DNA from: CAZHTS01 sp964535315
GTDB lineage: Bacteria; Chloroflexota; Anaerolineae; Anaerolineales; Anaerolineaceae
Reading direction: 5' to 3'
Assembly: GCA_964535315.1 (NCBI GenBank)
Contig: CAZHTS010000047.1
Location: 1-38,191 of the forward strand
DNA length: 38,191 nucleotides
This document shows positions 7,767-16,527 of the stretch, piece by piece; positions within the stretch are counted from its first letter, which is position 1; each line of letters begins with the position of its first letter. The position numbers and the translations under genes are program-made. The notes beneath the pieces were generated by a model, which ran no database searches, was not told the DNA's origin, and saw only the letters and a list, made by a program, of their open reading frames with translations.

Positions 7767-8543
7767 TTACCTTTCCAACAGCAGACGGTGCGCCGGAAAT
7801 TTGCCATAGGGCGTGGCGAACACCTGGGCCAGCAGCCCGCTTTCAATCAATTCGCGCGGGCTGCCGCAAGTCAGCGTGCCTGAGCGCTCCATCACCCACA
7901 GCGCATCGGCAATCTGGCAAACCAGTTCAAGATCGTGCGAGGAAAGCAGAAATGCAGCGCCGGTGGTTCGCGCCAGTTCCTTCAACTTCATCAGCACCGC
8001 CACCCGGTTGGGCCAATCCAGAAAGGCCGTTGGTTCATCCAGGATCATCAAGTCTGGCTGCTGTGCCAGGGCGCGGGCAATCATCGTCTTTTGACGCTCG
8101 CCATCACTTAATTGGTGAAAGGCCCGCCCGGCCAGCGCTTCGGCTTCGAGTTTGTCCAAAACATCATCGACAATGCGCTCATCGTCTTCCGTCAAGGTGC
8201 CAAGCCAATCGGTATACGGCAAGCGGCCCAGCGCAACCACCTGGCGTACCGTCAGGTTGCTCGATGGAAAATGCTCGGTCAGGACCACGCTGATTTTGCG
8301 AGCCATTTGGCTGGCGCTCAGGCTGCGCAGCGGCACGCCGTTAAGATGAACATCTCCGGCTAACGGCTTTTGCAATCCAGACAGTGTGCGCAGCAGCGTG
8401 GATTTTCCACTGCCGTTCGGCCCGACCAGGCAGGTGAGCTGTCCGCTGCACAGGCTGAGGTTGATGCCGCCGGCGACGACTTTTGCGATACGGCTGTGGT
8501 AGCCGATCGCCAGATTACGTGCTTCCAGGCAAGTGGCGCTCAT
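7767..8543 (-). CDS. btuD: Corrinoid/iron-chelate ABC transporter ATP-binding protein (BtuD-like)
   Basis: Cytoplasmic ATPase of 258 residues in the FecE/BtuD group. Walker A is GPNGSGKSTLL, signature LSDGERQKTMIARAL, Walker B LMILDEPTAFLD, with a downstream SSHD switch. The frame is open far upstream, but the ATG at 8543 is right: it begins MSATCLEARN and overlaps the permease stop as ATGA. Last gene of btuF-btuC-btuD embedded in the B12 operon, so corrinoid is the likely cargo. Confidence 0.93.
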   Translation of the reverse strand: MSATCLEARNLAIGYHSRIAKVVAGGINLSLCSGQLTCLVGPNGSGKSTLLRTLSGLQKPLAGDVHLNGVPLRSLSASQMARKISVVLTEHFPSSNLTVRQVVALGRLPYTDWLGTLTEDDERIVDDVLDKLEAEALAGRAFHQLSDGERQKTMIARALAQQPDLMILDEPTAFLDWPNRVAVLMKLKELARTTGAAFLLSSHDLELVCQIADALWVMERSGTLTCGSPRELIESGLLAQVFATPYGKFPAHRLLLER

Positions 8544-9586
8544 GTGGCAAACGACTGGCGCAGATTGCGCTGTTTGAGGATGACCCAGATGATCACCGGT
8601 GCGCCCAGCAGGGCGGTGACGCTGTTGAGCGGCAAAATACCGGCACTTCCCGGAAACTGCGCCAGCATATCCGCCAGTAGCGCCACCGTGCTGCCCAAAA
8701 CGGCGCAGGCCGGCAGCACTTCGCGGTGGTCCGCGCTGCGCAGCAGGCTGCGCGCCAGGTGCGGTACGGCAATCCCGATAAAGCCGATTAGCCCGCAAAA
8801 CGCTGTGACCGCGCCGGCCAACAGTGATGCACTGAGAATGATGATCCAACGCGCCCGGCGCGGCGAGATCCCCAGGCTGCGGGCATAGGTTTCTCCGAGC
8901 AAAAAGCCGTTCAGCGATTTGATCGACGCAACCGCCAGCACGAACCCCAGCGCCGCGGCGGGCGCAAACCAGGCCAACTGCGGCCAGGAGACCCCGCCAA
9001 AACTGCCAAACGTCCACGAGAGATAGGCCTGCACCTGTTCGGGCAGACTGAACTGGATCAAGATACGCACCAGGGCGTTGACCAGGTAACCGACCAGCAC
9101 GCCCAGCACCAGCAGGGTGACGGTATGCACCTGGCGGGCAAGCAATGTCACCCCGGCAAAGACCAGCAGTGCGCCCAACGCCGATGCGAGCACAACCCCG
9201 GCATCCCCCAGGAAACCGAGCTTTGCCAGAAAATGCACCCCGCCGCCGCCGGTCAGCAAAATCACCAACGCAGCGCCCAGGCTGGCCCCAGAGCTAATCC
9301 CTAAAATGTATGGATCAGCCAGCGGGTTGCGGAACAGGGTTTGCATTTGCAGCCCGGCAATTGCCAATGCGCTGCCCGATAACAGCGCAGCCAGGCTCTT
9401 TGGCAGGCGGAAGTCGAGGATGATGACCTGCCAGTAGGGCCGGCTGGCGCCCTGTCCTAGCAGGATGTTCACCACCTCCGCCAACGGGATGCGTACCGCC
9501 CCGACGCTGAGGCTTAACAGCCATGCCAGCGCCAGCGCGGCGAGCATCCCCAACCATAATCCACGAGTGCGTGTGGAACGGTTCAC
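8540..9586 (-). CDS. btuC: Corrinoid/iron-chelate ABC transporter permease (BtuC/FecCD family)
   Basis: Integral membrane permease of 348 residues with about ten hydrophobic segments and the family motifs RLPKSLAALLSGSALAIAG, PLADPYILGISSGASLGA, and GLIGFIGIAVPHLAR, which contacts the ATPase. It overlaps both neighbours by 4 bp, as expected for a stoichiometric importer. Substrate is assigned from the B12 context. Confidence 0.93.
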   Translation of the reverse strand: MNRSTRTRGLWLGMLAALALAWLLSLSVGAVRIPLAEVVNILLGQGASRPYWQVIILDFRLPKSLAALLSGSALAIAGLQMQTLFRNPLADPYILGISSGASLGAALVILLTGGGGVHFLAKLGFLGDAGVVLASALGALLVFAGVTLLARQVHTVTLLVLGVLVGYLVNALVRILIQFSLPEQVQAYLSWTFGSFGGVSWPQLAWFAPAAALGFVLAVASIKSLNGFLLGETYARSLGISPRRARWIIILSASLLAGAVTAFCGLIGFIGIAVPHLARSLLRSADHREVLPACAVLGSTVALLADMLAQFPGSAGILPLNSVTALLGAPVIIWVILKQRNLRQSFAT

Positions 9587-10782
9587 GGCTGGCTGGCTCC
9601 GGGGTCAAGCAGGCGATGGTAGATCAAGGAATGGTCCGGCAGCAGTTCGGGATGCAGGATGGCGATCAGGTCAGCCAATACCAGGTCGGGGTTGGCATGA
9701 CCGCTTTCATTGTAATCATTACCTCCAGTAAGATTGACGCGGGCATTGTTGTTATACGTGTTACCTTGCGCAAAGGCGTTGAATTTCTCGTAGCGCGGGT
9801 CGGCTCCAAGAACATCGGCGTCGGTTAGCCAGCTCGACGACTGGTTGAACCAGTATTCGGCGTCTGCGCCTTTTGCGTAAACCTCCTCAAAACTGAGCGG
9901 GATACGACCAGTCGTTTCATCACCTGCCCACAGGTAGCACCCTCCGGCGTCGCGAATATAGGCTGCCTGGTAGCTTTTTCCGCCTGGCATGTTCCAGGTG
10001 CCATTGATTTCATAGCCCAGTAGCACGGTTGGGCAGTCCTCTGCGTCCTGCGCCAGCTTCTGCATTCCCTGATAACGACTTTCGATCCCCGCGAAGACTT
10101 CTTCCGCCTGGACTTCCTGGTTGGTAAACAAAGCGATGAACTTGACCCATTCGGCGCGGCCCAATGGGGTTTCTTCCATAAAGTCCGAGATGATCACCAC
10201 ATGGAAGCCTTTGTCTTGAAGAAGCTGGTAATCATCTTTTTTAGAGTTGCCAAGAGCGGTGGTGGTGATGATTTCCGGCCGTAGTGCCAGCAGCGCTTCA
10301 ACATTGACGTCTGGTCCATTGCCAACCGGTTCGATGGTCTTGTCCTTCAGGCGTTCCAGCACCGTGGGGTTGTTGATGTAGTCGCTGTTGCCAACGGCTG
10401 CGAGGGTATCCAGCTGACCCAATTCATCCCAATATGGCAGGTGGGTGGTTGACAGACTGGCGGCAGTCTGAATGGGGATATCGATTACCTGCGCATCGCC
10501 CGGATCCGCGGGCGGCGGCGTGCCGCGCTGCACCAGGATGTAAGAGAATGTAATATCCGCATCGCGCCAGGGCTGCAGCACCGTCACCACTTTATAGGTT
10601 TCGTGATATGTGACAGTGAAGGCTTTGGCGTGACGCAGTTCTGATTTGACAGGAAACAAGTCTTCTACTTCAGCAGGTGGCCGCGTGGCGGTGGGCAGCA
10701 TCTCCGCGGGCGCTGCCGGCGCGGCGGTGCATCCCACAAGCATCACGATCAGCAAACTAATAAGGACAATGTTTTTAAGCAT
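9583..10782 (-). CDS. btuF: Corrinoid-type ABC transporter substrate-binding lipoprotein (BtuF-like)
   Basis: Extracytoplasmic binding protein of 399 residues. It has a lipoprotein signal ending LLIVMLVGC, then an Ala/Pro linker, and a helical-backbone metal-receptor fold with the usual landmarks: NPTVLERLKDKTIEPVGN, then VNVEALLALRPEIITT in the first lobe. The start overlaps the cbiA stop by 8 bp. It is more divergent from classical BtuF than its partners are, so corrinoid specificity rests mostly on operon context. Confidence 0.85.
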   Translation of the reverse strand: MLKNIVLISLLIVMLVGCTAAPAAPAEMLPTATRPPAEVEDLFPVKSELRHAKAFTVTYHETYKVVTVLQPWRDADITFSYILVQRGTPPPADPGDAQVIDIPIQTAASLSTTHLPYWDELGQLDTLAAVGNSDYINNPTVLERLKDKTIEPVGNGPDVNVEALLALRPEIITTTALGNSKKDDYQLLQDKGFHVVIISDFMEETPLGRAEWVKFIALFTNQEVQAEEVFAGIESRYQGMQKLAQDAEDCPTVLLGYEINGTWNMPGGKSYQAAYIRDAGGCYLWAGDETTGRIPLSFEEVYAKGADAEYWFNQSSSWLTDADVLGADPRYEKFNAFAQGNTYNNNARVNLTGGNDYNESGHANPDLVLADLIAILHPELLPDHSLIYHRLLDPGASQP

Positions 10783-12178
10783 TAAAAGAGACTCCTTCCG
10801 TATGGTTCGCCCACCACTGCTGACAACTGTTCACAAGCCGTTCAGCCAGGGATGGATTTTGTGCGAAATGCAAATGAATGTAGGAAGCCAGTAGGTTCCC
10901 TGCCGTAAACCCTTCCGGTCTGGGCTGGTCAGCCTGATTGCGCGGGTGAACCTGGTACGCCGCGCTGTCAGCGCCGGGATGGTCCCAATCGGAATAATGG
11001 AATTCATGTCCGCGCAGTTGGGTTCCGGCTTCCGCCAGAAGGTTGGGTTGCCGCGCCTCGATTTCCCGGTAGCCCATCTTTAGCTTCGTACCCATCCGGC
11101 ACCAGCCCGGAACAGCGCCCACCAGCGGGTAGCTGGCGTCTTCCGCGCGGATTCCCTCGGTCAGGTACATCAGCCCGCCGCACTCGGCGTAGATCGGCAT
11201 GTTTTGGCGATGGGCCGCCAGCACCTGCGTGCGCATACCAGTATTCTCGCTTAGACGTTGTGCGTACAGTTCCGGGTACCCGCCGCCAAAATAGAGGCCG
11301 CTGATCCCGTCCGGCAGGCGCGTGTCCGCCAGTGGGGAGAATGGAACAATCTCCACCTCGCAGCGCTGCAGTTCCTCCAGGTTGTCTTCATAATAAAAAC
11401 AGAAAGCCTCATCCCGCGCCACCGCCATGCGAATTCCTGCCAGTGGGAACCGAGGCTTATCTGCCACAATCTCCGGCAGCGGATCCGACCCGTCGGCAAT
11501 CTTCCACAGCCGCTCCAGGTCGATGTATTCGGACAGCACCGTGCCTGCCTGCCGGAGAAATTCCGCTACAGCGGCGGGGCGCTCCGCCACTGTAAACAAT
11601 CCCAGATGTCGTTCCGGAATTTGGAGCACCGGCAGGCGCGGGACGCAGCCTAACACCGGGAGATTGTTCCGTTTTTCGATCGCTTCTGTCAGCCACTGAC
11701 AATGGTGTTGGCTGCCAACCCGGTTGCAAATCACCCCGGCAAGCTGCAAGGAGTCACAAAATGAGTGAAATCCATGTACCAACGCCGCCACGCTGCCAGA
11801 CATTTTCGAACAGTCGACGACCAGGATCACCGGAACATGCAGCGCGCAGGCTACGCTGGCCGAGCTGCCAAAAAATGGATCGCTTCCATAGCCGTCAAAC
11901 AGGCCCATCACGCCTTCGATGATGCTTAACGAAGCGCCCTTAGACGCACTCAAAAATATGCGCTGCACTGTCTCTGGCAGCAGCATCCAGGTATCCAGGT
12001 TACGTGAGGGCCGCCCGGTCGCTGCGGTATGGTACATCGGGTCGATGTAGTCCGGTCCCACTTTGAACCCCTGCACTGGTAAACGCTGCGAAAAGGCAGA
12101 CATCAAACCGGATGCGATTACGCTTTTCCCGCTGCCACTGGCCGGGGCAGCAATCATCAGGCGGGGAATGGGACTCAT
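10775..12178 (-). CDS. cbiA: Cobyrinic acid a,c-diamide synthase
   Basis: ATP- and glutamine-dependent amidation of the a and c acetate groups of cob(II)yrinate. The 467 residues comprise an N-terminal P-loop ATPase domain (MIAAPASGSGKSVIASGLM) and a C-terminal glutamine amidotransferase domain, with GLYFGGGYPELYAQRL, nucleophile Cys in MPIYAECGGLMYLTEGI, and a late His in GHEFHYSDWD. Length and architecture fit CbiA. It overlaps cbiL (ATGA) and btuF. Confidence 0.97.
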   Translation of the reverse strand: MSPIPRLMIAAPASGSGKSVIASGLMSAFSQRLPVQGFKVGPDYIDPMYHTAATGRPSRNLDTWMLLPETVQRIFLSASKGASLSIIEGVMGLFDGYGSDPFFGSSASVACALHVPVILVVDCSKMSGSVAALVHGFHSFCDSLQLAGVICNRVGSQHHCQWLTEAIEKRNNLPVLGCVPRLPVLQIPERHLGLFTVAERPAAVAEFLRQAGTVLSEYIDLERLWKIADGSDPLPEIVADKPRFPLAGIRMAVARDEAFCFYYEDNLEELQRCEVEIVPFSPLADTRLPDGISGLYFGGGYPELYAQRLSENTGMRTQVLAAHRQNMPIYAECGGLMYLTEGIRAEDASYPLVGAVPGWCRMGTKLKMGYREIEARQPNLLAEAGTQLRGHEFHYSDWDHPGADSAAYQVHPRNQADQPRPEGFTAGNLLASYIHLHFAQNPSLAERLVNSCQQWWANHTEGVSFNA

Positions 12179-12885
12179 ACGGACCTCCGAACGCGGATCA
12201 ATAGCGTGGTGAAATACGGCAGCGGCGAGCCGTCCCAGTCTGCCAGCTTAACAACCTGCGCCTGCCCCGAAAGCGAAGCGCGCTGCACCAGCACGGCCCG
12301 GTCAAGCAGGCGCTTATCTTGCATTGCATCGCGCAGCGCTGCCGCGTAACGATGGATTTTGAACAGCACAACCACCTCAAAGATATCGAGCCAGCCTGAA
12401 AGCTGCTGGAGGGCAGCCGGCCCAGCAGTTGCCACCAGCATTTGTTCATTTTCCACTGCCAGCGGGAAACAGGCATCCGCTGCGCAGGCTGTCAATGCGC
12501 TGACGCCGGGACAGATTTCCACCGGCGCGGCGGGCGGGAGGGCTGCCAGGAGATGTTGAAAGGTGCTGTACAAGAGCGGGTCGCCCTCGGTAATAAAAGT
12601 CACGTCTTGCCCGGTGGAGAGAATTTCCTCGACCTGCAGGACGGCGTTGGCGCGAGCAACCAGGCGTTCTTCGCGGCGCGGTGACATGGAAAAATGCAGC
12701 GGCAGGTCGCGGGCAGAAGCCGGGATGTGTTCCGCCGCGACCTGCCGCGCATAGCTGCCGCCGTTGTCATCCACCACATAAGCGATCACAGAGCTGCGTT
12801 GCACGATCATCGCGGCCTTGAAGGTGATCAACTGCGGGTCGCCTGGCCCAACGCCGACGCCCCAAAGCGTTCCAAAGTGGGTCAT
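12175..12885 (-). CDS. cbiL: Precorrin-2/cobalt-factor-II C20-methyltransferase
   Basis: Tetrapyrrole methylase of 236 residues with the SAM-binding start GVGVGPGDPQLITFKA (typical of CbiL/CobI), ITEGDPLLYSTFQHL and VEICPGVSALTACAA. It adds the C20 methyl group that is lost in ring contraction. It overlaps cbiE-T upstream and cbiA downstream by 4 bp each. Confidence 0.95.
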   Translation of the reverse strand: MTHFGTLWGVGVGPGDPQLITFKAAMIVQRSSVIAYVVDDNGGSYARQVAAEHIPASARDLPLHFSMSPRREERLVARANAVLQVEEILSTGQDVTFITEGDPLLYSTFQHLLAALPPAAPVEICPGVSALTACAADACFPLAVENEQMLVATAGPAALQQLSGWLDIFEVVVLFKIHRYAAALRDAMQDKRLLDRAVLVQRASLSGQAQVVKLADWDGSPLPYFTTLLIRVRRSV

Positions 12886-14096
12886 GGTTTCCTACCGTTC
12901 ACAAGAAAAATGGGGTTCGTGGGTGCCAGGCGTGTGCCTTCGCCCAGCGGCGCGCCGTAGGCCATTTGCGCATGCGTCAGGGCCGGTTCCCAACCGGCAT
13001 CTTTCAGCCAGTGGTAAGCCTGAAGCATATTTTCCAGAATGGCGAAGGTTACCACCAACCGGCAGTCGAGCCGGGCAGCCTGGTTCACCTGTTCAAGAAT
13101 TTCACACAGTTGTCCGTTGCTCCCGCCAAGAAACACCGCGTCGGGAGCCGGCAGGTCGCGCAGCGCTACCGGCGCTTCTCCGGCAACGACTTTCACATTC
13201 AAAACGCCATAGCGGGCCACGTTTTCATAAATATAACCCAGGCACTCTGCGTCTTTTTCAACGGCGTACACCTGCCCGCGCCAGGCCAGTTCGGCCATCT
13301 CAATGCTAACCGCCCCACTGCCCGCGCCAATGTCCCACACCACATCGGTTTCGCGCAGCGCCAGGCGGCTCAGGCACAGGGCGCGGACGTCGACTTTGGT
13401 GATCAGTCCGTTGCGGTGTGCATAAGCCGCATCGGGGCGCGGACTCAGCAATGGGGCCGGTCGCCAGTCGTCATCCTGAACCAGGATCAGCACGTTTAAG
13501 CTGGAGAAAGCACGTTCGGGCAGTTGCTTGAGGCGAAGATCCGTCAGCGCTTCGCCGGGCTCTCCCAGGTTTTCGCACACAACCGCGCGGCAGTCGGGAA
13601 TACCGGCCGCCAGTAGCTTCTCTGCAATCAGCGCCGGGGTATGGCGCGGGTCGGTCAGGATGCCCAGCTTGCGGAAGCGCCGCGCCAGGCCGACCACCTC
13701 CGCCAGCGGACGGGAATGGGCGCTGGTGAAGTGCGCATCCTGCCACGAGAGCCGCGCGCGGGCAAAAGCCGCTTGCAGCGTGCTAATTTGTGAGATCAGG
13801 ATTACTTCATCGGGCGGCAAAACTTTCAGCAAACTACTGCCTACGCCAAAAAAACCCGGGTCGCCGGAAGCCAGCACCACAACCTTTTCGCCCGCGCCAC
13901 GGTCTTTGAGGGTCTCTAACGCTGCAGCAATGCCCTTTGAAAGCACCGTGCGCCGCCTCGCAAATTCCGGAATAAGTTCCAGCAGGCGCTCGCTGCCCCA
14001 AAGCTGGTCGGCCTCTTCGATATACGCCTTTGCGCGCGGAGTCAGGCTCGCCAAACCATCCACGCCCACGCCAATCACAACCACAGGATTACGCAT
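12882..14096 (-). CDS. cbiET: CbiE-CbiT fusion: precorrin-6Y/7 C5,15-methyltransferase and C12 decarboxylase
   Basis: A 404-residue fusion like CobL. The N-terminal half (about 1-200) is the CbiE methylase: VVVIGVGVDGLASLTP, VVLASGDPGFFGVGSSLL. The C-terminal half (about 215-404) is the CbiT class I SAM methyltransferase: VVWDIGAGSGAVSIEMA and VYAVEKDAECLGYI, acting on C15 with decarboxylation at C12. The chosen start (MRNPVVVIG) overlaps cbiD as ATGCGTAA; the longer frame upstream would run well into cbiD. Confidence 0.96.
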   Translation of the reverse strand: MRNPVVVIGVGVDGLASLTPRAKAYIEEADQLWGSERLLELIPEFARRRTVLSKGIAAALETLKDRGAGEKVVVLASGDPGFFGVGSSLLKVLPPDEVILISQISTLQAAFARARLSWQDAHFTSAHSRPLAEVVGLARRFRKLGILTDPRHTPALIAEKLLAAGIPDCRAVVCENLGEPGEALTDLRLKQLPERAFSSLNVLILVQDDDWRPAPLLSPRPDAAYAHRNGLITKVDVRALCLSRLALRETDVVWDIGAGSGAVSIEMAELAWRGQVYAVEKDAECLGYIYENVARYGVLNVKVVAGEAPVALRDLPAPDAVFLGGSNGQLCEILEQVNQAARLDCRLVVTFAILENMLQAYHWLKDAGWEPALTHAQMAYGAPLGEGTRLAPTNPIFLVNGRKP

Positions 14097-15159
14097 GGTA
14101 CGCCTCTCCAAGCAGTTCGCCATCCAGCGAGAAAATCAACACTCGCACGGTGACTTTCCCACCGGCGGATTGGGCTGCTTTCTGCGCCGAGCGGAGCGCC
14201 AGTTCCGGCTCTAAGCGGATTCCAAATTCCTTGAGCCAGCCCTGCACTTGGTGGGCCGTGCGCGCTGTCAAGATACGGGCGCAGAGTTCTGCAGGCGCGC
14301 CCTCAGACGCAGCCACCTCTGCCAGAAGCCCGAAATTGACCTCGCCCTCTTGCACGTGGGTCTGGAAGCGCCCCTGCGCCAGCTTGGAAAATTTGCCGAT
14401 CATGCCGCCAAACACCACTTGCTGAAAATCGAGTTTGACGGCCTGCTGCAGGGGATAGCTCAATTCATCGCCCACGTCCACCACGCCCAGCCCGCGCTCA
14501 TCGTTCAGGGCGGCGGTCAGGTAAGCCGTGCTGCGTTTGCCCGTCGCCAGTCCAATGGTCGTGTAACCGGCTTCCCGGGCGACATTCATCTCCACGTGGA
14601 TGCTGGCGCGGAAGGCAGAAGCCGAATAGGGACGCACCAGGCCGTCGGTGCCGAGGATCGAAATCCCGCCGACGATGCCCAGCCTCGGGTTCATGGTCTG
14701 CCGGGCTACGCGCTCGCCTTCGGGCACGATAACGGTTACGCGCAGCCCCAGGTCAGCAGCCGCCCCTAGGTCATCCAGAGTTTCCTGAACCACTTTGCGG
14801 ATCAGGCGGCGCGGACCCGGGTTGATGGCCGGCTCGCCCACCTCCACCGGCAGACCAGGCAGCGTCACAACGCCCACACCCCGCCCGCCCATCAGAATCA
14901 GGCCGGGCGAAGGAGCGTTTTCCACCAGGGCTTGAATTTCGAGGCCGTTGGTCACGTCGGGATCATCACCGGCATCCTTGATCACGCTGCACAACACGCC
15001 ATCGCCCTGGCGCTCGCAGCGCACCAGCGCAAACCGCACGCCGCGTTTGGCTGGCAAATTGACGGTCACTTCCGTCATCGTTTTGCCCGTCAGCAGGCTC
15101 CGAATTCCTGCCGATGCCGCGGCAGCCGCGCACGCGCTGGTCGAAAAACCGCTACGCAT
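14089..15159 (-). CDS. cbiD: Cobalt-precorrin-5B C1-methyltransferase
   Basis: CbiD of 356 residues, the hallmark enzyme of the anaerobic pathway. It begins MRSGFSTSACAAAAASAGI, the normal family start, and includes GGRGVGVVTLPGLPVEVGEPAINPGPR, GTDGLVRPYSASAFRASIHVEM and KRSTAYLTAAL. The ATG at 15159 overlaps the cbiC stop (ATGCGTAG); the upstream extension has no family similarity. Confidence 0.97.
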   Translation of the reverse strand: MRSGFSTSACAAAAASAGIRSLLTGKTMTEVTVNLPAKRGVRFALVRCERQGDGVLCSVIKDAGDDPDVTNGLEIQALVENAPSPGLILMGGRGVGVVTLPGLPVEVGEPAINPGPRRLIRKVVQETLDDLGAAADLGLRVTVIVPEGERVARQTMNPRLGIVGGISILGTDGLVRPYSASAFRASIHVEMNVAREAGYTTIGLATGKRSTAYLTAALNDERGLGVVDVGDELSYPLQQAVKLDFQQVVFGGMIGKFSKLAQGRFQTHVQEGEVNFGLLAEVAASEGAPAELCARILTARTAHQVQGWLKEFGIRLEPELALRSAQKAAQSAGGKVTVRVLIFSLDGELLGEAYHA

Positions 15160-15772
15160 TCGTCTCCTCCGCTGCCAGCCGCAGCAGGGCATTGACGATG
15201 GCCGCCGCCACCGTCGAGCCGCCTTTGCGCCCCTGCACGGTGATGTACGGCAGGTCGCTTTCTTGCAAAGCGGCCTTAGACTCCGCCGCATTGACGAACC
15301 CCACCGGCACGCCTACCACCATCGCCGGGCGGCAGCCTGCCTGCGTCAGGCGCAGCACCTCGAACAGGGCGGTGGGGGCGTTGCCCAGCGCCACGACTGC
15401 ACCGGGTAGATCCCCGGCCAAACGGCGGATAGCTGCCGCCGAGCGGGTGATGCCCTCTGCCTGCGCCATTGCCACGGTTTCTGGTTCGGCCACAGCGCAG
15501 CGCACCGATCCACCAAAGCGCTGCAAGTAGGGTTGGCTGATGCCCACGGCGGTCATCTGCACGTCGGTCAACACCCGGCAGCCAGAGCGCAGCGCCCGTA
15601 TTCCATCCGCGATGGCGGTTGACGAAAATGCTAGCAAACGGGCGTACTCAAAATCGGCGGTGGCGTGAATGACGCGCTGGACGATGGGCAGTTCGCGCGC
15701 CGAGAAAGCATGCGGCCCCAATTCTTGCAAGATGATGCGGAAACTCTCGCCTTCGATTTCATCAGGTCTCAT
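15152..15772 (-). CDS. cbiC: Precorrin-8X (cobalt-precorrin-8) methylmutase
   Basis: CbiC/CobH of 206 residues; moves the methyl group from C11 to C12 to make cobyrinic acid. Recognisable segments are MRPDEIEGESFRIIL, IVQRVIHATADFEYA with the catalytic His, GCRVLTDVQMTAVGI, and VVGVPVGFVNAAESK. The start is set by an ATGA overlap with cbiH. Confidence 0.97.
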   Translation of the reverse strand: MRPDEIEGESFRIILQELGPHAFSARELPIVQRVIHATADFEYARLLAFSSTAIADGIRALRSGCRVLTDVQMTAVGISQPYLQRFGGSVRCAVAEPETVAMAQAEGITRSAAAIRRLAGDLPGAVVALGNAPTALFEVLRLTQAGCRPAMVVGVPVGFVNAAESKAALQESDLPYITVQGRKGGSTVAAAIVNALLRLAAEETNA

Positions 15773-16527
15773 GACGCATCCTGTAGATCGTATTTGTTTT
15801 GATAGCCGCGCGGCGTGACCATTTTGCTGCGTAAAATGCGTGTGGTCGCGTTGCCGACGATCAAAATCGTGTTCATGCCCACTGACTGTGCGGGCAGATC
15901 CTCCAGAGCGATACACTGCACCGATTGGTTAGGTCGAAACGCAGCCTGCACTACGCCCACCGGGGTCTGCGCGGGCAAATGCTGGAGCAGCACCTGGCAG
16001 GCGCGTTCGAACGGCGCGGTGCGCTTATGGCTGCGCGGGTTGTACAGGCACAACACAAACCCGGCGCGGGCCGCAGCTTCCACGCGCAGCAGAATATCGT
16101 CCAGCGGCGTCAGGTGATCGCTCAAGCTGACGGTGGCAAAATCGGTCATCAGCGGAGCGCCCAGCAGGGCAGCGGCGGCATTGAGGGCAGAAATCCCCGG
16201 CATAACCGTCACTGGTATATCAGCCTCAGTTTCGCTCATCATTTCAAGTACCAACCCGGCCATGCCGTAAATACCAGGATCGCCGCCCGAAACCACCACC
16301 ACCCGCTCACCCCTTTGCGCCAGATCAATGGCTCGGCGAGCACGCTCGACTTCGTGGCGCATTCCACTGGCTTCGCGCCGGGTATTTGGGGCAATGGCCT
16401 CGATTTGCTCCAGGTAGGTGTGATAGCCCAGGATCACACCGGCGCTTTCGATCGCCTGGCAAACAGCCGGGGCCAGCCATTCTACCGAACCGGGGCCAAG
16501 GCCTACAACATCAATCCTTCCACTCAT
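15769..16527 (-). CDS. cbiH: Precorrin-3B/cobalt-factor-III C17-methyltransferase
   Basis: Tetrapyrrole methylase of 252 residues; performs C17 methylation and ring contraction. It has IDVVGLGPGSVEWLAPA, GYHTYLEQI, VVVSGGDPGIYGMAGLVLEM, ISALNAAAALLGAPLMTDFATVSLSD and LCLYNPRSHKR, all typical of CbiH/CobJ. Of two nearby ATGs, the one at 16527 is preferred: it overlaps cbiG as ATGA and has GGGAG at proper distance, whereas 16533 is too close to it. Confidence 0.95.
   Translation of the reverse strand: MSGRIDVVGLGPGSVEWLAPAVCQAIESAGVILGYHTYLEQIEAIAPNTRREASGMRHEVERARRAIDLAQRGERVVVVSGGDPGIYGMAGLVLEMMSETEADIPVTVMPGISALNAAAALLGAPLMTDFATVSLSDHLTPLDDILLRVEAAARAGFVLCLYNPRSHKRTAPFERACQVLLQHLPAQTPVGVVQAAFRPNQSVQCIALEDLPAQSVGMNTILIVGNATTRILRSKMVTPRGYQNKYDLQDAS

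Noticed and set aside
8544..9017. Long N-terminal extension of btuD
   Set aside because: The extra 158 residues lie within btuC in another frame and look like nothing known; the ATG at 8543 fits the ATGA overlap.
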